This document shows, piece after piece, positions 11,401-23,234 of a stretch of 64,000 bases of DNA. Numbering within the stretch: position 1 is the first letter of the stretch; each line of letters starts with the position of its first letter. This stretch comes from Paramecium sonneborni (Eukaryota; Ciliophora; Oligohymenophorea; Peniculida; Parameciidae), in contig CAJJDN010000151.1 in NCBI GenBank assembly GCA_905182985.1, positions 233,104 through 297,103 of the forward strand. The letters run 5' to 3'. The notes under the pieces are model-generated. The model did no database searches and was not told where the DNA came from. It was given only the letters and a program-made list of their open reading frames with translations. Made by a program: the position numbers and the translations under genes.

Positions 11401-14400
11401 GTACACATTTATTTTTAATCTTTTAATTCACAAGTCTAACAATTCTAATTACATTTTAAACAAGATGTTTATGTAGCATCTACATAATACTATTCTCCAC
11501 ATGTTAAAACACATGATTATAATTTTAATAAGAATCCATCTTAACATTTAACACATGTTTATTCATTTGAACATTAACTACATCCTGCAATACAAGGTTT
11601 ACATTTCATAGTTTCTTCATTTACAAAGAAACCAGATGGACAATCAGCTCTACATGTTCCTGATAAAGAATATTAACCTGGTTAACATTAAGTACATTAA
11701 TCATTTTATATACAACTTATACATGTAGCTGGACAAACTTCACATATCAATACCTTATTTTAATTGTAAGTTTAATAATATCCTTATAAACATCCCTCTT
11801 TATAACATTTATAATTATATAAAGGTATATTCGCTTAACATTTAGAACAATATGATGAATTCATTGAACATAAAATACATTCACTATCACACTTTTCACA
11901 TTTATCAATTGTTGTTAATGGTAAATAATAAGTATCTCCACAACTATCAACACAAATACTATCTTAATACTTAAAATTAGAAAAGCATTTATTACAAATT
12001 AGAATATTATTTATTGGTTAACAAATTTAACAATTTTTTGGACATTATTAACATAAAAGTTCTTGTTCATTTTAATAATATCCAGATCCACAATTATCTA
12101 CACAAGCAGTTGATTTCATATATATAAATTTTGATATTTCAGATGTATAACAAGTTTAACATTAAACATTGTCAGAAGCTATAATTGAACAAGTTCTACA
12201 ATTATTCAATTAAGGACAAAATATATTAAATTAAAATGCCCCATTAAGTGAACTATCAACTAGATAAACTTAATTGTCTATTTTTCTATAAGTCTTAATT
12301 GTAAATGTTCTTGGTTATTACTCATTTTGAGGAGTTGGAATTTCATTTACGATTACATTATATTTTAATTGATTAGAATCAAAGGGTCCAGTTAAAACTA
12401 AGATATTATTAGATTAGACACTGCAATGTAATTTATTATTGGATGTATCTTTACATGAAAAACCTGAAGAAGGTAGGTTAAATGGAAATAATATATTAAT
12501 CTGATAATTACTTTCACTTAATGGATTCTGTAAAGCAAAATTAAATTAATAGATTGCACTTGTTGCTCCATAATATTGTTTATCAACTATCAAATCTGTT
12601 TATGTAATATCCCCAAATTATATATTGCTAATATATGGTCCTAATTGATAGCTCATTAATCCATTCGTAGATTTAGTTGAAAATTCAAAATCTTGACTTT
12701 TTGTCATTGTATCTTTGCATTTGATAGTAGAAACAGTTAACTTCAAAGTTGTTGGTTATAATACTTAATCAGTACTTTCAAGTAATATATCTAATTAATT
12801 AGAGGATATTTTAGTGCAAGTTTTGATGATAGCTCCTTCTAGTTTACATTATGGATTATTATTAATAGTTAAATCGCCAACTTTAACTGTCATTTAAATA
12901 GGATAGAATTAAGGAGTTTTGGTTTTGATTGTAAAATAAAAAGTATTGGATTATCCATTTTTAAAAGGTTCCTTTGATTCTATAATTATTAATCCATCAA
13001 ATGATGATCTTGTATTAACTGAATATCCTTAAACATTTGATATAACATCTATAATATTATTAAATTAATCATAAGTAGAAAATTTAAAATTATTAGTTAA
13101 ACTTGTATCAAATGGATTTCTTATAGGAATAGAGATAGAACTGATAGTAAATAATTTGGAAGCTTAAATTAAAGATGAAAATTTAAATTCTAATACTTAA
13201 TCAGAAATGGTTTAAATTTAACAACCATATCCATCTGTATTACATGTTTATGTATTTTGGTTAATAAATTTGATTTGTTAAGGTATTTCCATTTTTAAGA
13301 TTCCTAAAGCTGGTATACTATTTTTGGGTGTAATTTTAAGTATAAAAAAAGAATGATCTCCAACAACATCAAAATTTGATCCAAATCTTTCATATTAAAT
13401 GTTCAAGTTTCCTGGTGTAAATGAAGGTGATTTATATTAAAAGTTAGTAATTCTATCAACAGAGAAATTATTTTACATAGTTTGTATGTATGATATTGTA
13501 ATAGTAGAAATAGTAGATACAGGATTCAAAACATTTAGAATAGCTATATTATGAGTACCAACAGTAGTTAAACAACCACCAATATCAATATATTCTGAAG
13601 CAATAACTGGAATAGATACTTAATTATCACAATAACAAATTAAAGTAGAAGATAATAATGTATTCGTTAATGCTATTCTTACAAATCCTGCTGAATTTAA
13701 TGCATTCTTTATTATTATACTAAATGTATATTTTGTATAAATGTTTATTTCTGTTGAATCAATTGTTAGACTAGCGGATAATTGATCATTTAAGACTGAT
13801 ATAGTAGGAAATAGAATCTAATATTACAATATATCATTAGAATCCTTAAAATCAATTTATGATTAAATAGGTTAAGTATTTCCCATTACTTTTAATGATT
13901 CCATATATAACTTTATAGGAACATCTTTAATTGCAATAGATTAAGGCATTTATGCTTTAATTAAACTTGGTGTACTTACACTAAGTGATTCCAATAAACC
14001 AATTGATGTTGCTGATACATAACCTTTTACAGTTTATGATGTAACAAATTCTCCATTGCTTAAAATTGAAACCTCAATCCTTGGATTTGAATTAAAAGAT
14101 ATTGGTAATACTATGTTTTCCCATATCATTTATAATTTATCAGTATTTGGATACAAACCTGTTGTTGAATTTGATGAAAATACAACAGAACCACCGTATG
14201 GTTAAAAGTTCCTTATTTGAATATTATCACAAGATTATGAAGCAAATTATATATTAAAATTTCCTATTGGTTTATTTGTATGTGGTCCTCTCACATTTAT
14301 ACATCTAATTATTAAATTGCCTGCTGTCAAAGAACATGTGAATTTTTAATTTTCTTATATACATCCTATATTTAATGAAGTCTTTTATAAATCTTAATCA

Positions 14401-14665
14401 TACTTACTTCCCTACAACTACTAGTTCCCATTATTAAAGGTGATATTGATGGTGATCCATTCCAAAAATTAGGAAATATTATATCCACATTACCACCGCT
14501 TTATAATGTAAATTCAAATTAAACAGATCCATCTGTTTTATATGCATAACTATTTAACGCTGTTCCCTTTATTGATGAACAATCCAATGCTATTATTATT
14601 TACATATCTATTTTACTTGCCAACGCAACATTCAAAATTTGAATTACGAATATTGAAATATACAT
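8412..14665 (-). CDS. Giant membrane protein: Cys-rich ectodomain, multi-pass segment, long polar tail
   Basis: Removing one 26-bp intron (GTAAGTATG..AAAAG, near 14400) leaves 2,076 codons. Residues 1-16 form a signal peptide (MYISIFVIQILNVALA). Residues 17-800 are a beta-rich, Asn/Thr/Ser-rich ectodomain. Residues about 810-1205 form a dense array of Cys-x-x-Cys modules like the growth-factor-receptor/furin-type repeats common in ciliate membrane proteins. Several transmembrane helices follow (about 1213-1420), including YEFFQMYYFWILIGGLTL and LISLSILIAYPIYKLIM. The last 650 residues are a hydrophilic tail rich in Gln, Ser and Asp, with a Q run and short QS repeats near 9280-9335. The shape fits a surface receptor or adhesion protein with a large cytoplasmic tail. 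Ligand and partners are unknown. The stop lies 43 bp from the start of the downstream gene. Confidence 0.8.
9275..9336 (-). repeat. Q/S and poly-Q simple repeat inside the giant gene
   Basis: Short tandem triplet and hexamer repeats (GATTAT and ATT units on the plus strand) encode alternating Gln-Ser and a run of five Gln in the cytoplasmic tail of the giant membrane protein. The repeat is in frame and part of the coding sequence. Length variation between alleles would be expected. Confidence 0.6.
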
Positions 14666-14734
14666 TATTTTATTATTTTATTAATATTTTAACAACATCT
14701 TTTACAATCCTTTCTTAAACTTATTTTCTTATCA

Positions 14735-14974
14735 TCATTATATTTATTATTTAGAATCAATTTTATAAATCATCTAAGTTTTCTTCACAATTTAAACCTT
14801 AATTAAAAGAACAGAAATTTCATTTCTTTATTATCCTATTCTCAAAGTAAATTTATAATCAGCAATTAAATTCTTCTGTCTCTTTAATAAGTTATTTTGT
14901 CCATTTTTATGTAGTATTTATTGCTCATTTCTCAAAACTCTCATTCTAAAGAAAACTTCTTTTTAATATTCCAT
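14735..14974 (-). CDS. Small basic protein, hypothetical
   Basis: This is a 79-residue frame with Gln-coding TAA/TAG codons and a TGA stop, lying just upstream of the giant gene on the same strand. It begins MEYQKEVFFRMRVLRNEQQ and is rich in Lys, Arg and Gln with no Cys. The composition matches real genes around it better than the AT-rich spacers. An in-frame extension upstream of the ATG or an unseen 5' exon is possible. No family is recognised. Confidence 0.4.
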
Positions 14975-15150
14975 TTTTTACTTATCAGTAATCTATGGCT
15001 ATTTATTTAAGAAGCAATATTCAATAAATACTCATAAAGACTCATAAATACACATATATTATATTCTTTTTTTTGAATGTTGTTTTATTATGAAGCAAAC
15101 AAATATACAAGATTGAAAAATATTATGAAATAAAAATCATTTCTTTTTTC

Positions 15151-15342
15151 ATGGATAAGTGAGTACTGAAATCGATCCTTAGTTAAGATGTTTTTAGAGA
15201 GTCGAATTCACCTCAAGAGGACAATCAGTTGCTCGAAATTAAAGATAAAGTGCTTAATTATCAAAAGTAACCTTTTTTAATCTTTTCTCAGATTTTTGAT
15301 TAACAGGTGACAAAAGTGTCTAATGATGCAAATCACCTATGA
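15151..15342 (+). CDS. Short ORF of 55 residues, possibly a 5' exon of the next gene
   Basis: An ATG followed after a few bases by a 24-bp intron (GTGAGTACTG..CCTTAG) gives a 55-residue acidic product starting MDNQDVFRESNSPQEDNQ and ending at a TGA. It could be a small gene or the first exons of the LRR-like gene downstream, in which case another intron must remove the TGA. I could not find a splice pair that does so within the usual size limit. Confidence 0.35.
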
Positions 15343-15545
15343 CACTTATTATCTAATTAAATGTTATTTTCTTAGACATCTTTTAATTTATTTAAAAAAA
15401 GAATGAGAGAAAATCAGTTTTAATTCGTTTAATAGCCTGATTGATATAATTTTTATAAAAAATCCATTATTGATACATTCTCATTCTATTTTATATGTAT
15501 TAACATTTTATATATGCATTTTAGTTTTAATAAATTAATTTTAGA

Positions 15546-16675
15546 TGGGAAATTAATCAACATGAGAAATCAGGAAAAAAAATTGAATAATTTAAAGAAG
15601 ATTCTGAAAAAAAAGAAATTGATTGGATAATTCATAATTAAAATGAAGTTTTTGAATAAATGTTAATTTTTATAAAGACACTTCTCATTACAAAAAACTT
15701 CAATTACATTTTATTGATTCTAAGATAGAAGATATAACTCCACTTAAAGATGCCATATAAGAAAGTGAAATCTTTGAAATACCTGAAATTCAAGCATCGT
15801 ATGATCTTATTCATAGAATTTTAGAAATACAAAAATTTATAATGCAAACATTATACCATCTCGCATTACAACATTAATATGATTTCATTCAGATTTATCA
15901 AACACTTACATTACAGATGTATTAAATGTAATTCAAATTTTAAATTAAAATATTAAATTTCAATCAATCCATCTAAATTTTAATCACACTCATATAAGAT
16001 CAATCAAATTATTCGATGTTCATTTATTTACTTAACTCAAAATCTTAACATTATTTGCAGTGTATTTCATAATATATTGATTTTAGACACACATAACTAT
16101 AAAGTATTGAACAATTCATACTCAATTAATCCAGATTATATAATTTAGAAGAAATACATTTAGATTTCTCAGGAATACAAATATTCTATTCAGCACACTT
16201 GGTTTTGGAATTAGAAAATTAAATAAATTACTCTAATTAACCATTAAATTAGATGATATAAAATAAGAAAATATTTTTGAGTTATTGTAAGGTATCATTA
16301 TTTGTACTAATCTTTGTCGATTGACTCTTACTTTTAACAGGACTAATCTAAATAATATAGATTAATTTGGTGATCATTTAAAACAACTTTAAAATATCGA
16401 ATATCTTAATATTCAATTTTAAAATACAAAAGTAAATCAAGCTGATAATTTATAATAAGAAAAGTCACGTCTATAATATATCGTATTTTTATATTTTATA
16501 AATTTCAGCAAAACTTCAATGTAGAGAATTATTGATTTGGTAGCAGAGAGCTATAGAAAAAATTAAATTCTTGAATCAATTCATATTCGAGACAAGAGAC
16601 ACGAAATACCATAATAATAAAAAAGATTTAATAAGAATTGAAAAATTATTATATTTGAAAGAGTTTCATTTATGA
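15546..16675 (+). CDS. Leucine-rich-repeat-like protein, 5' end unresolved
   Basis: Plus-strand coding composition in several frames linked by short introns. A central part shows LRR spacing: CTNLCRLTLTFNRTNLNNI and then LKQLQNIEYLNIQFQ, preceded by IRKLNKLLQLTIKL. The C-terminal exon reads through YLKEFHL to a TGA at 16673-16675. At least one intron near 16480-16510 (GTATTTTTAT..TTTCAG) is visible. The N-terminal exon contains EKSGKKIEQFKEDSEKKEID, but no convincing start codon was found. LRR-like proteins of this kind form large families in Paramecium and usually mediate protein contacts. Boundaries are approximate. Confidence 0.45.
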
Positions 16676-16805
16676 TGAATATAAAATTTATTATGAAGAT
16701 GATTAATATAACTATTCATTTTAGATTCAGTTTTATTTAATTTAAAAATATATCTGTGTATTTTAAGTTGAATCTAAAAATATTGATCAAAATATTAATT
16801 TTTAC

Positions 16806-17870
16806 ATGAATCCATTCTAATAGATTCCCAATATAGCATAACTTTAATATTATCCCTAATTACAATCATTGTTATAACTTCAATAGCTACAAGTAAATAT
16901 CTTATACTTAACCCTAGTATTTACAATTACTATGTACACCATAAAATAATCTTATCAATCAACAAAACCTATAGTTTCCATAAATACCATCATTCAATCC
17001 TCTATAATAAATATCTCTTCTTTCTTAATCATCTCAAAGAACAATACCGATAGTATAATAACCTGATTTACGAACAAAGAAAAGCCAATCAGAAAGAGTT
17101 TTACCAAAATAAAAGAAGGAGAATGAAATACTGAAACAATTTACTTAGGATGAAATACTGTAGGAACTCAAATAATTACTAGAATATCTCTGTAAGGAAG
17201 AAATTAAGGAATTAGAGGAGAATGAGAAAATTAAATATAAAGTATATAAAAATTTTGATAAAAAATATTTAGATATTGACTAAAATAGATGATGGATTAA
17301 TAGAATCACTCATTCATAGATATCACAATCAAAAAAAGACTAAAGAAGAATAAATAAAATTTATTCTCAGAAAATGCTTTAAATTTTTGAAATAAAAAAT
17401 GAACTTAAATGAATTGACAATGAGTGCATATGAAATAGAGAAAGTTTTTTATAAAGAATATTTTTCCTCTGATGAAAACATTGAAGAATTAATTCCCTTT
17501 AGATCAGAGTCTTCCAACAAAACTATGAATACTTCTTATTTAAAGAAAATTTTTTCTTCTGAAAAATTTTATGAGGGATACCTTTCTTATCTTTGTAAAA
17601 TTTTAAAATTAATTATATAGAACAATTTGATGAAATATGGGATTAAGAAAATAATGAAAAAATTTAGAATATGGCAAAATAAGTATTAAAATTTATAGCT
17701 TCTGGTTAAATTGATGTATATATTTTGAATTGATTTCTTTTTAGAAAATATCAACTTACAAAAGAGTTCCTTGGATTTTATCAATGAAATAACGTTGTTA
17801 TGAATTGGCTGTTTCGTTTAAAGCATACCATGAATAAGAGGAAATCTGTAAAAAGGTAAAATAAGAATGA
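16806..17870 (+). CDS. Unrecognised 317-residue protein with Q-rich N-terminus
   Basis: Four introns of 25, 31, 26 and 29 bp leave exactly 318 codons, so the model is strong even though the family is unknown. The first 60 residues are rich in Gln, Leu and Pro (MNPFQQIPNIAQLQYYPQ). The rest is helical and charged, with several hydrophobic heptads, and ends close to KAYHEQEEICKKVKQE. All introns start GTA and end TAG. No catalytic motif is visible. It lies 130 bp downstream of the LRR-like gene, in the same orientation. Confidence 0.65.
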
Positions 17871-18019
17871 AAATATTGATATAATTCAAAATATAAAAAA
17901 AAACCCTTTAAAAAAATTTATTATTAAAAACTATTGTTCTTTTTTGATGATTAGATAGTTTAAAAATAAAAAAATTGAATAAAAATATGTTTTTAATAAT
18001 ATTGATATTTAAATGTATA

Positions 18020-19715
18020 TCATTGAACCAAATTTGATAGGGGAGCGTTTCGTTTGCGTTCTTTCATAGATGGATGGAAACTGTCTTTTCTCCATTTTTT
18101 CATATGTCTTCTTAAATTACAATGAGGACTATCAGAGCAGGATTCATTATCATCAATTTAATCAAAGATTGCAGCTAATGTCCATGATGGTTCTACTTTG
18201 TTGATCTTTCCTGTTTCAATTAAACTATAAATATAATAAATATAATAATACGTATCAGATGGTATTCTATAGCCATTAGCTAATAATTCTTAAACATAAA
18301 GTCCAAGGAAGCATTAAGTGGGATAATATTTATCATCATTTTTTTCATCAAATTCTTTTTAACAAAATTCATCAAAAAATTCAAATTAAGTCCATGTGAA
18401 GTCATCGTCATCATTAAAAACTTTAGCTACAAATTCAGCAGACCCTCCTGCATAAAGTTTTGAATCAGATCTTATTGTTGGTATATAAGATTCTTAAAGT
18501 GCACATTAATCACATGTGCTATTAAATCCAAGCAAATATAAATCAATCAAATCTTTGCAATCATTAGGATTACCAGTTCCAATTACTTCAACATCATCAT
18601 TAAATTAAGACTTATATCCTTTGAGAAAACAAGGGTTTTAAAAACTTGATGATCTTTTATGTAAATTTCTCAAAAATTTATTAATCTAAATTCTAGCTTA
18701 ATCTTAACCAAAATACAACCAAGAGTGAGAATATAATGAAATATTATAAATAGATGTATCAAATGTATGATAATCTGTTTAATATTCATCATCGTATGAT
18801 AAATAATATTGATCTTCCTCATTAATATCATCAGCCAATTAAGTACTAGCACCACCAATATCAATAGTTGTATAACTTTCAATTAATCTACCTTATTCAT
18901 CAATATTATTACTAGCAAAATAACCTTTTAAATAATTAACTGACAACCATAAATAAGCACCCTAATATTAAATTTATAAATTAACCTCATCTTTTCCACT
19001 AATAATTCTTGCCCAATCTGAGCTCTCAAATAAATATCCACTTTCTCTTAAAATGCTTCTAACTTCTTCCATTACATCATATTATTGACTCCAATCTAGA
19101 ATTCTCATACCAGCTGTTGCTCCAAGTAGAATAGGTGTTCTGTGTCTGACTTCTTCTTCAACATGCTCATTAGCAAATTCAATTAAAGGCTTGAAATATT
19201 CTCTGAGTCCAGAAATATTATCTCCATAATGTGAAATTCCAGGATTAACTTTAACTGAAGGTGCCTTTAATCATATTTTATTTTTTGATACCTTTTATGT
19301 TATTTCTATTTCTGGATTTGCATAATTAAACAATCTGCAAGGCCAAATATAAACAAACACTCTTGTTCCTGAACTTCCTGCATCGAACATTACACCTTTA
19401 CATGTCTCTTATTCAAATGGCTCACTACCTGTTGAACCACTACTATTAGAACATGAACCATCATTATTCGATCCTTTTATTCATATATAACTTATTACCT
19501 TCATCACCGGAATCCTTTTATCCACTTTCTTCTCCTTCATTTCCATCGCTTTCCTCTCCTTCATTTCCGTTACTTTCTTCTCCATTTCCATGACTTTCTT
19601 CTCCATCTCCTTTATTTTCATTTTCATCTTCGTTTCGATGTCCTAAAAAGTTAATTCTTCTTGTTTAAGCCACTACTATCAATAACAAAATCAATATGGC
19701 CAACTAAGACTTCAT
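18020..19715 (-). CDS. Secreted E-NTPDase (GDA1/CD39 family nucleoside phosphatase)
   Basis: Two introns (25 and 27 bp) leave 548 codons. A signal peptide (MKSQLAILILLLIVVAQT) is followed by a low-complexity acidic linker with repeated Gly-Glu-Glu-Ser units. The apyrase conserved regions are then recognisable in order: ACR1 (MFDAGSSGTRVFVY), ACR3-like (LLGATAGMRIL), ACR4 (TIDIGGASTQLA) and an ACR5-like segment (LYAGGSAEFVAK). The family hydrolyses nucleoside tri- and diphosphates on the cell surface or in the secretory lumen, with the ACR1 and ACR4 loops binding the phosphates. No C-terminal membrane helix is seen, so a soluble, secreted or luminal form is likely. The gene is divergent from the dehydrogenase gene, with a 551-bp gap. 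Confidence 0.9.
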
Positions 19716-20266
19716 TAAAAATATTAATTTTTTTTTAATACCCGTTTTACGATTTGAAGTATTCCTGTTTGGTTGTATTTTCAAATTCTATTATTCATAT
19801 TATCAATATACTTAACAACATTTAAATCACACTAAAATTCTAATTCCTTCGTTTCCTTATCACTATATTGATCACAATCTGTTTTTTATATAAAAATATT
19901 CCTATCATATCAATCTAAAGTATCATAATAATATTTAAATCTTATAATTCAAGATCTAAGATTACTAAAATTCAAAATTTAACAATTGGATTATTATTTT
20001 ATGAAAAGGAAATGCTTGATTGTTATTTTGACATTAAAATTTAATTAGGTATATAATTTAGAATAGATACTAAAAATGCAATTCAGCGATATAATATAAT
20101 ACTAAATATTACTTTTAATTAAAATTAAGAATTTCAATAAATTTTTTTTGGTGTGCTTTTTTTTGTTATATTCTAATTTATCAGTAATAATTAGATGAGT
20201 TAACTTAATTAAGCAATAAAAACTATCTAATTACCACTCATATAAATTTATTATAAAATTTAAAAA
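19716..20266. promoter_or_regulatory. Divergent intergenic region
   Basis: This 551-bp AT-rich spacer lies between two divergently transcribed genes and must hold both promoters. I see no convincing open frame, RNA gene or repeat. Ciliate core promoter motifs are not recognisable by eye. Confidence 0.4.
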
Positions 20267-21085
20267 ATGTAGTCAAAAAGAATTGTTTTAATCACAGGTG
20301 CTAATAGAGGATTAGGTTTAAAACTTGCTGAAGTACTTGCAGAAAAATACTCTTTAATATTGACAGCTAGAAAACATGAAGAGTTATAAATTATAAAAGA
20401 CAATTTATAAAAGAAATTCTAAAATCTTGAAATAAGGACTCATCAATTAGATATCAGTAAAAAGGAGAGTGTGAATAATCTAAAAGATTGGTTGATTTAA
20501 TAAAAATTAAAGATTGATGTCCTTATGAATAATGCTGGAGTGAGTTAAAATCCCAGATAAATAATTGACATCAATGTCTTAGGAACAATAGATGTAAGTG
20601 AATAATTATTACCAACACTAACAGACGATGGAAAGGTATATAATAGATTAATTGAATATAGATTATTTTAGTAGCATCTATTTTAGGAAAATTGGAAAGT
20701 TAACCAAAAGAATTAAAATAGTAATTATAGTAGAAAATAACAAAGGAAGAAATCATTAAACTTTCTGAAGAATTTATAAAGGAAAACAATAACAATCTTG
20801 CTGTCTATTCAGCATCCAAAGCATTAATTAATGCGTATGGAAGATATGTTTTGAGTGGATTAGTAAAACCAAATTAATCAGTATATTGTATGCATCCAGG
20901 ATGGTAACAATAATTTATTATTAAAAAATAGGATTAAAACAGATATGGGAGGTCCATAGGCTCCAGGTAGTCTTGATGATGGAGTAGTTACTAGTTAATT
21001 TTTAATTAACAATCTACCATTTTAGAGGGATGAGAAGTACCATGGCAAATATTTTAATGACAAAGCTTAAATAGAAGATTTCTGA
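20267..21085 (+). CDS. Short-chain dehydrogenase/reductase, carbonyl-reductase-like
   Basis: Introns of 26 and 28 bp leave 255 codons. All SDR landmarks are present: the cofactor-binding TGANRGLG near the N-terminus, the NNAG motif (VLMNNAGVS), the catalytic Tyr and Lys in YSASK, and the PGWIKTDMGG segment after the active site. The spacing and the PGW..TDMGG motif resemble carbonyl reductase (CBR1-like) enzymes, which reduce ketones or aldehydes with NADPH in the cytosol. Residues 120-150 carry a lysine-rich insert typical of that branch. The first intron was placed by the SDR motif GKIILVASILG, which only appears after splicing. Confidence 0.9.
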
Positions 21086-21448
21086 GTGAAATATATATTA
21101 TATTTAAAAAAAATGATTTTATGATCATTATAATAATTAAATAAAATGAAAAGAACTCTCTCTTGATATATTAAAATATTGTTGTAATAGGAATTATAGA
21201 AATAATTAGGTACTATGATTATTTATCTTTATATAATATATTATTATATTTGCTTTCAATACTTCTAAAAAATTATTGTATTATTCACAATTGTACATTT
21301 AAATTAACAATCTAAATAATTGTATTAGATATTCATCAAAATATTTGATGGAGATAGAATGTATATAAAATAAATTCAAATATCAAAATGGATACTGTCA
21401 CAATGTGATGAGTTTTTTATTTAATTAAATCTTTTATTAAAAAATTAA
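21086..21448. other. Intergenic spacer, nothing recognised
   Basis: This 363-bp AT-rich region between the dehydrogenase and the eL37 gene has no open frame with coding composition and no RNA gene that I can see. It should contain the eL37 promoter. Confidence 0.4.
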
Positions 21449-21758
21449 ATGGCAAGAGGTACTCCAGCAATCGGTAAGAGACATTAAAAGACACATACAT
21501 TTTGTAAAAGATGTGGTAGATAGACTTTCCATATTTAAAAAAATAGATGTGCATCATGTGGTTATCCAGCTGCTAGATTAAGACTTTGTAAATAAATAAA
21601 TTAAATTTTTAGATAGTGGATGGGGAGAGAAGGTCGCCAGAAGAAGATCAACAGGAACAGGAAGAATGAGATATTTGAAATCAATTGCTAGAAGAGCTAA
21701 GAATGGTTTCAGAGCAGGAACATAAGCATAACCAAAAATTAAAAAAACATAAAAGTGA
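21449..21758 (+). CDS. RPL37: 60S ribosomal protein eL37
   Basis: One 25-bp intron (GTAAATAAAT..TTTTTAG) leaves 95 codons, the normal size of eL37. The sequence begins MARGTPAIGKRH, has the C2-C2 zinc finger (CKRCG and CASCG, with GRQTFHIQKNR between) and ends with the basic tail (STGTGRMRYLKSIARRAKNG). It is a component of the large cytoplasmic ribosomal subunit. The intron falls between RLRL and the SGWGEKVARR segment and splits the Tyr codon. No unusual feature is seen. Confidence 0.97.
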
Positions 21759-21883
21759 TTTAAATCAATGCTTAATAACATAGTACATTAATCTGATATA
21801 ATTAATAAGACTTTCCATCCTTATTCCTTTATTCAAACCTTAAATTTAATTTTAACAAAATGACAAATTTAATATCTATATAA

Positions 21884-22555
21884 TCAACAGTATTTTTAAT
21901 CTGGTACATCTATCATAAAAATGCAGACACATCCTAACAATAACAAAACTCCAATTAATGCCTTCTGTTTTTAATACCATAAAATTCCTACTAAAAATCC
22001 TCCAAAATGAGCTGAATAATCTACATGACTATGTGGTTCAAATATCAAGAGTATTTATATACAAAGTACAATTAATATACCATAATACTTTTCTTAAGGT
22101 TATTTTGTTTTTATCAAATATGTTAATAAATATCCCATAAATCCAAAAATTGCTCCACTTGCTCCTACACCTGTTGCTATTGGAAAATAGAGTGCACTAA
22201 CTATATTACCACCTATTCCAGCTAAAAAATAAAGTTATAAGAAATCTTGTGTTCCATTTCTATTTTCATATGAGTAACACAATAATAATTAACTAAGTAA
22301 ATTAGATAAAAGATGACCATTTCCTCCATGTAAAAAGATTGGATTAAATAATCTATGTAAATGATAATGATATTTTATTGCAGGAGTATGTTTTGATCCA
22401 GCATAATATAAAATACAAAAGTGTGAAATACCATTTATTACCATAATAACTGCTTAAATTGTTATTTACATCATAGAGATAATGATTGTAGCATTTATTC
22501 TAAATTCTTTCTTTTATCTACTATTAAAAAAATCATCATCATAATTTAGCATCAT
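21884..22555 (-). CDS. Rhomboid-family intramembrane serine protease
   Basis: An intronless frame of 223 residues. The rhomboid signature is complete: HGGNGHLLSNLLSQ in TM2 (the HxxxN motif), the catalytic serine in GASGAIFGFMGYL, and the catalytic histidine in VDYSAHFGGFLVG. Six hydrophobic segments fit the basic six-TM rhomboid core. Such enzymes cleave membrane proteins within or next to the bilayer. The start is an ATG-ATG pair at 22553-22555 and 22550-22552; I chose the first. The N-terminus is short and polar. The 3' end converges on the eL37 gene, with 125 bp between. Confidence 0.92.
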
Positions 22556-23234
22556 ATTTATATTTTAATATTCTTATTGATGATCAACTACATAGTATTT
22601 ATCGTTTAGAATTTGATTGAATTAATAAACATTTTTATTGCTTTACTTGAAAATAAGACAAATATTAAACAAGAACAATATTTGATATTGGATATTTTAA
22701 ATAAATCATAATTATGGGAGAACAATATAAACTTATATACAATCGAAACATTTTTCAATCTACAGAATCTATTTAGTGAAATAAAATAAAATATGTCAAA
22801 AACAGAGATCTCTATTATATTTTAAAACCCTCTAACCTAAAATTTTTATTAATAATTTTCTACACTATGAATTACTTAATTCCGCAATTTCAAAGTTTTT
22901 CTGTAGCATACTTTAAAAAGGATTGAATTTAAAATCAAATTAGAGAAAAATCCTATAAATTTTATAAAAAAACCAATATTATAAATAATATTTGTTCATT
23001 TTGTAGATATTTTTGATTTGATGTAGAATAAATTTGTAATACCAAGAAAATGTATTGACTATTATATAAGGAGATTAAAATAAAGAATTTAAACTCGGAT
23101 TTTGCAGAATGGTCAACTGGAATAAAATTCGGATTTTTCAAACTTTTATAATGAAGATTAAAAACTATTATAATAATGAATTTAGTATTACTTTATATCA
23201 TTTAATTATAATTATTAATTTTATAAATTTATAA
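22556..23234. other. Intergenic spacer, nothing recognised
   Basis: This 679-bp AT-rich stretch separates the rhomboid gene from the Q-rich gene, both on the minus strand. I looked for short exons and a tRNA-like fold and found neither. Confidence 0.4.

Noticed and set aside
21578..21781. Minus-strand ORF across the eL37 gene
   Set aside because: It is antisense to the eL37 exon 2, which is certain from its conserved sequence.
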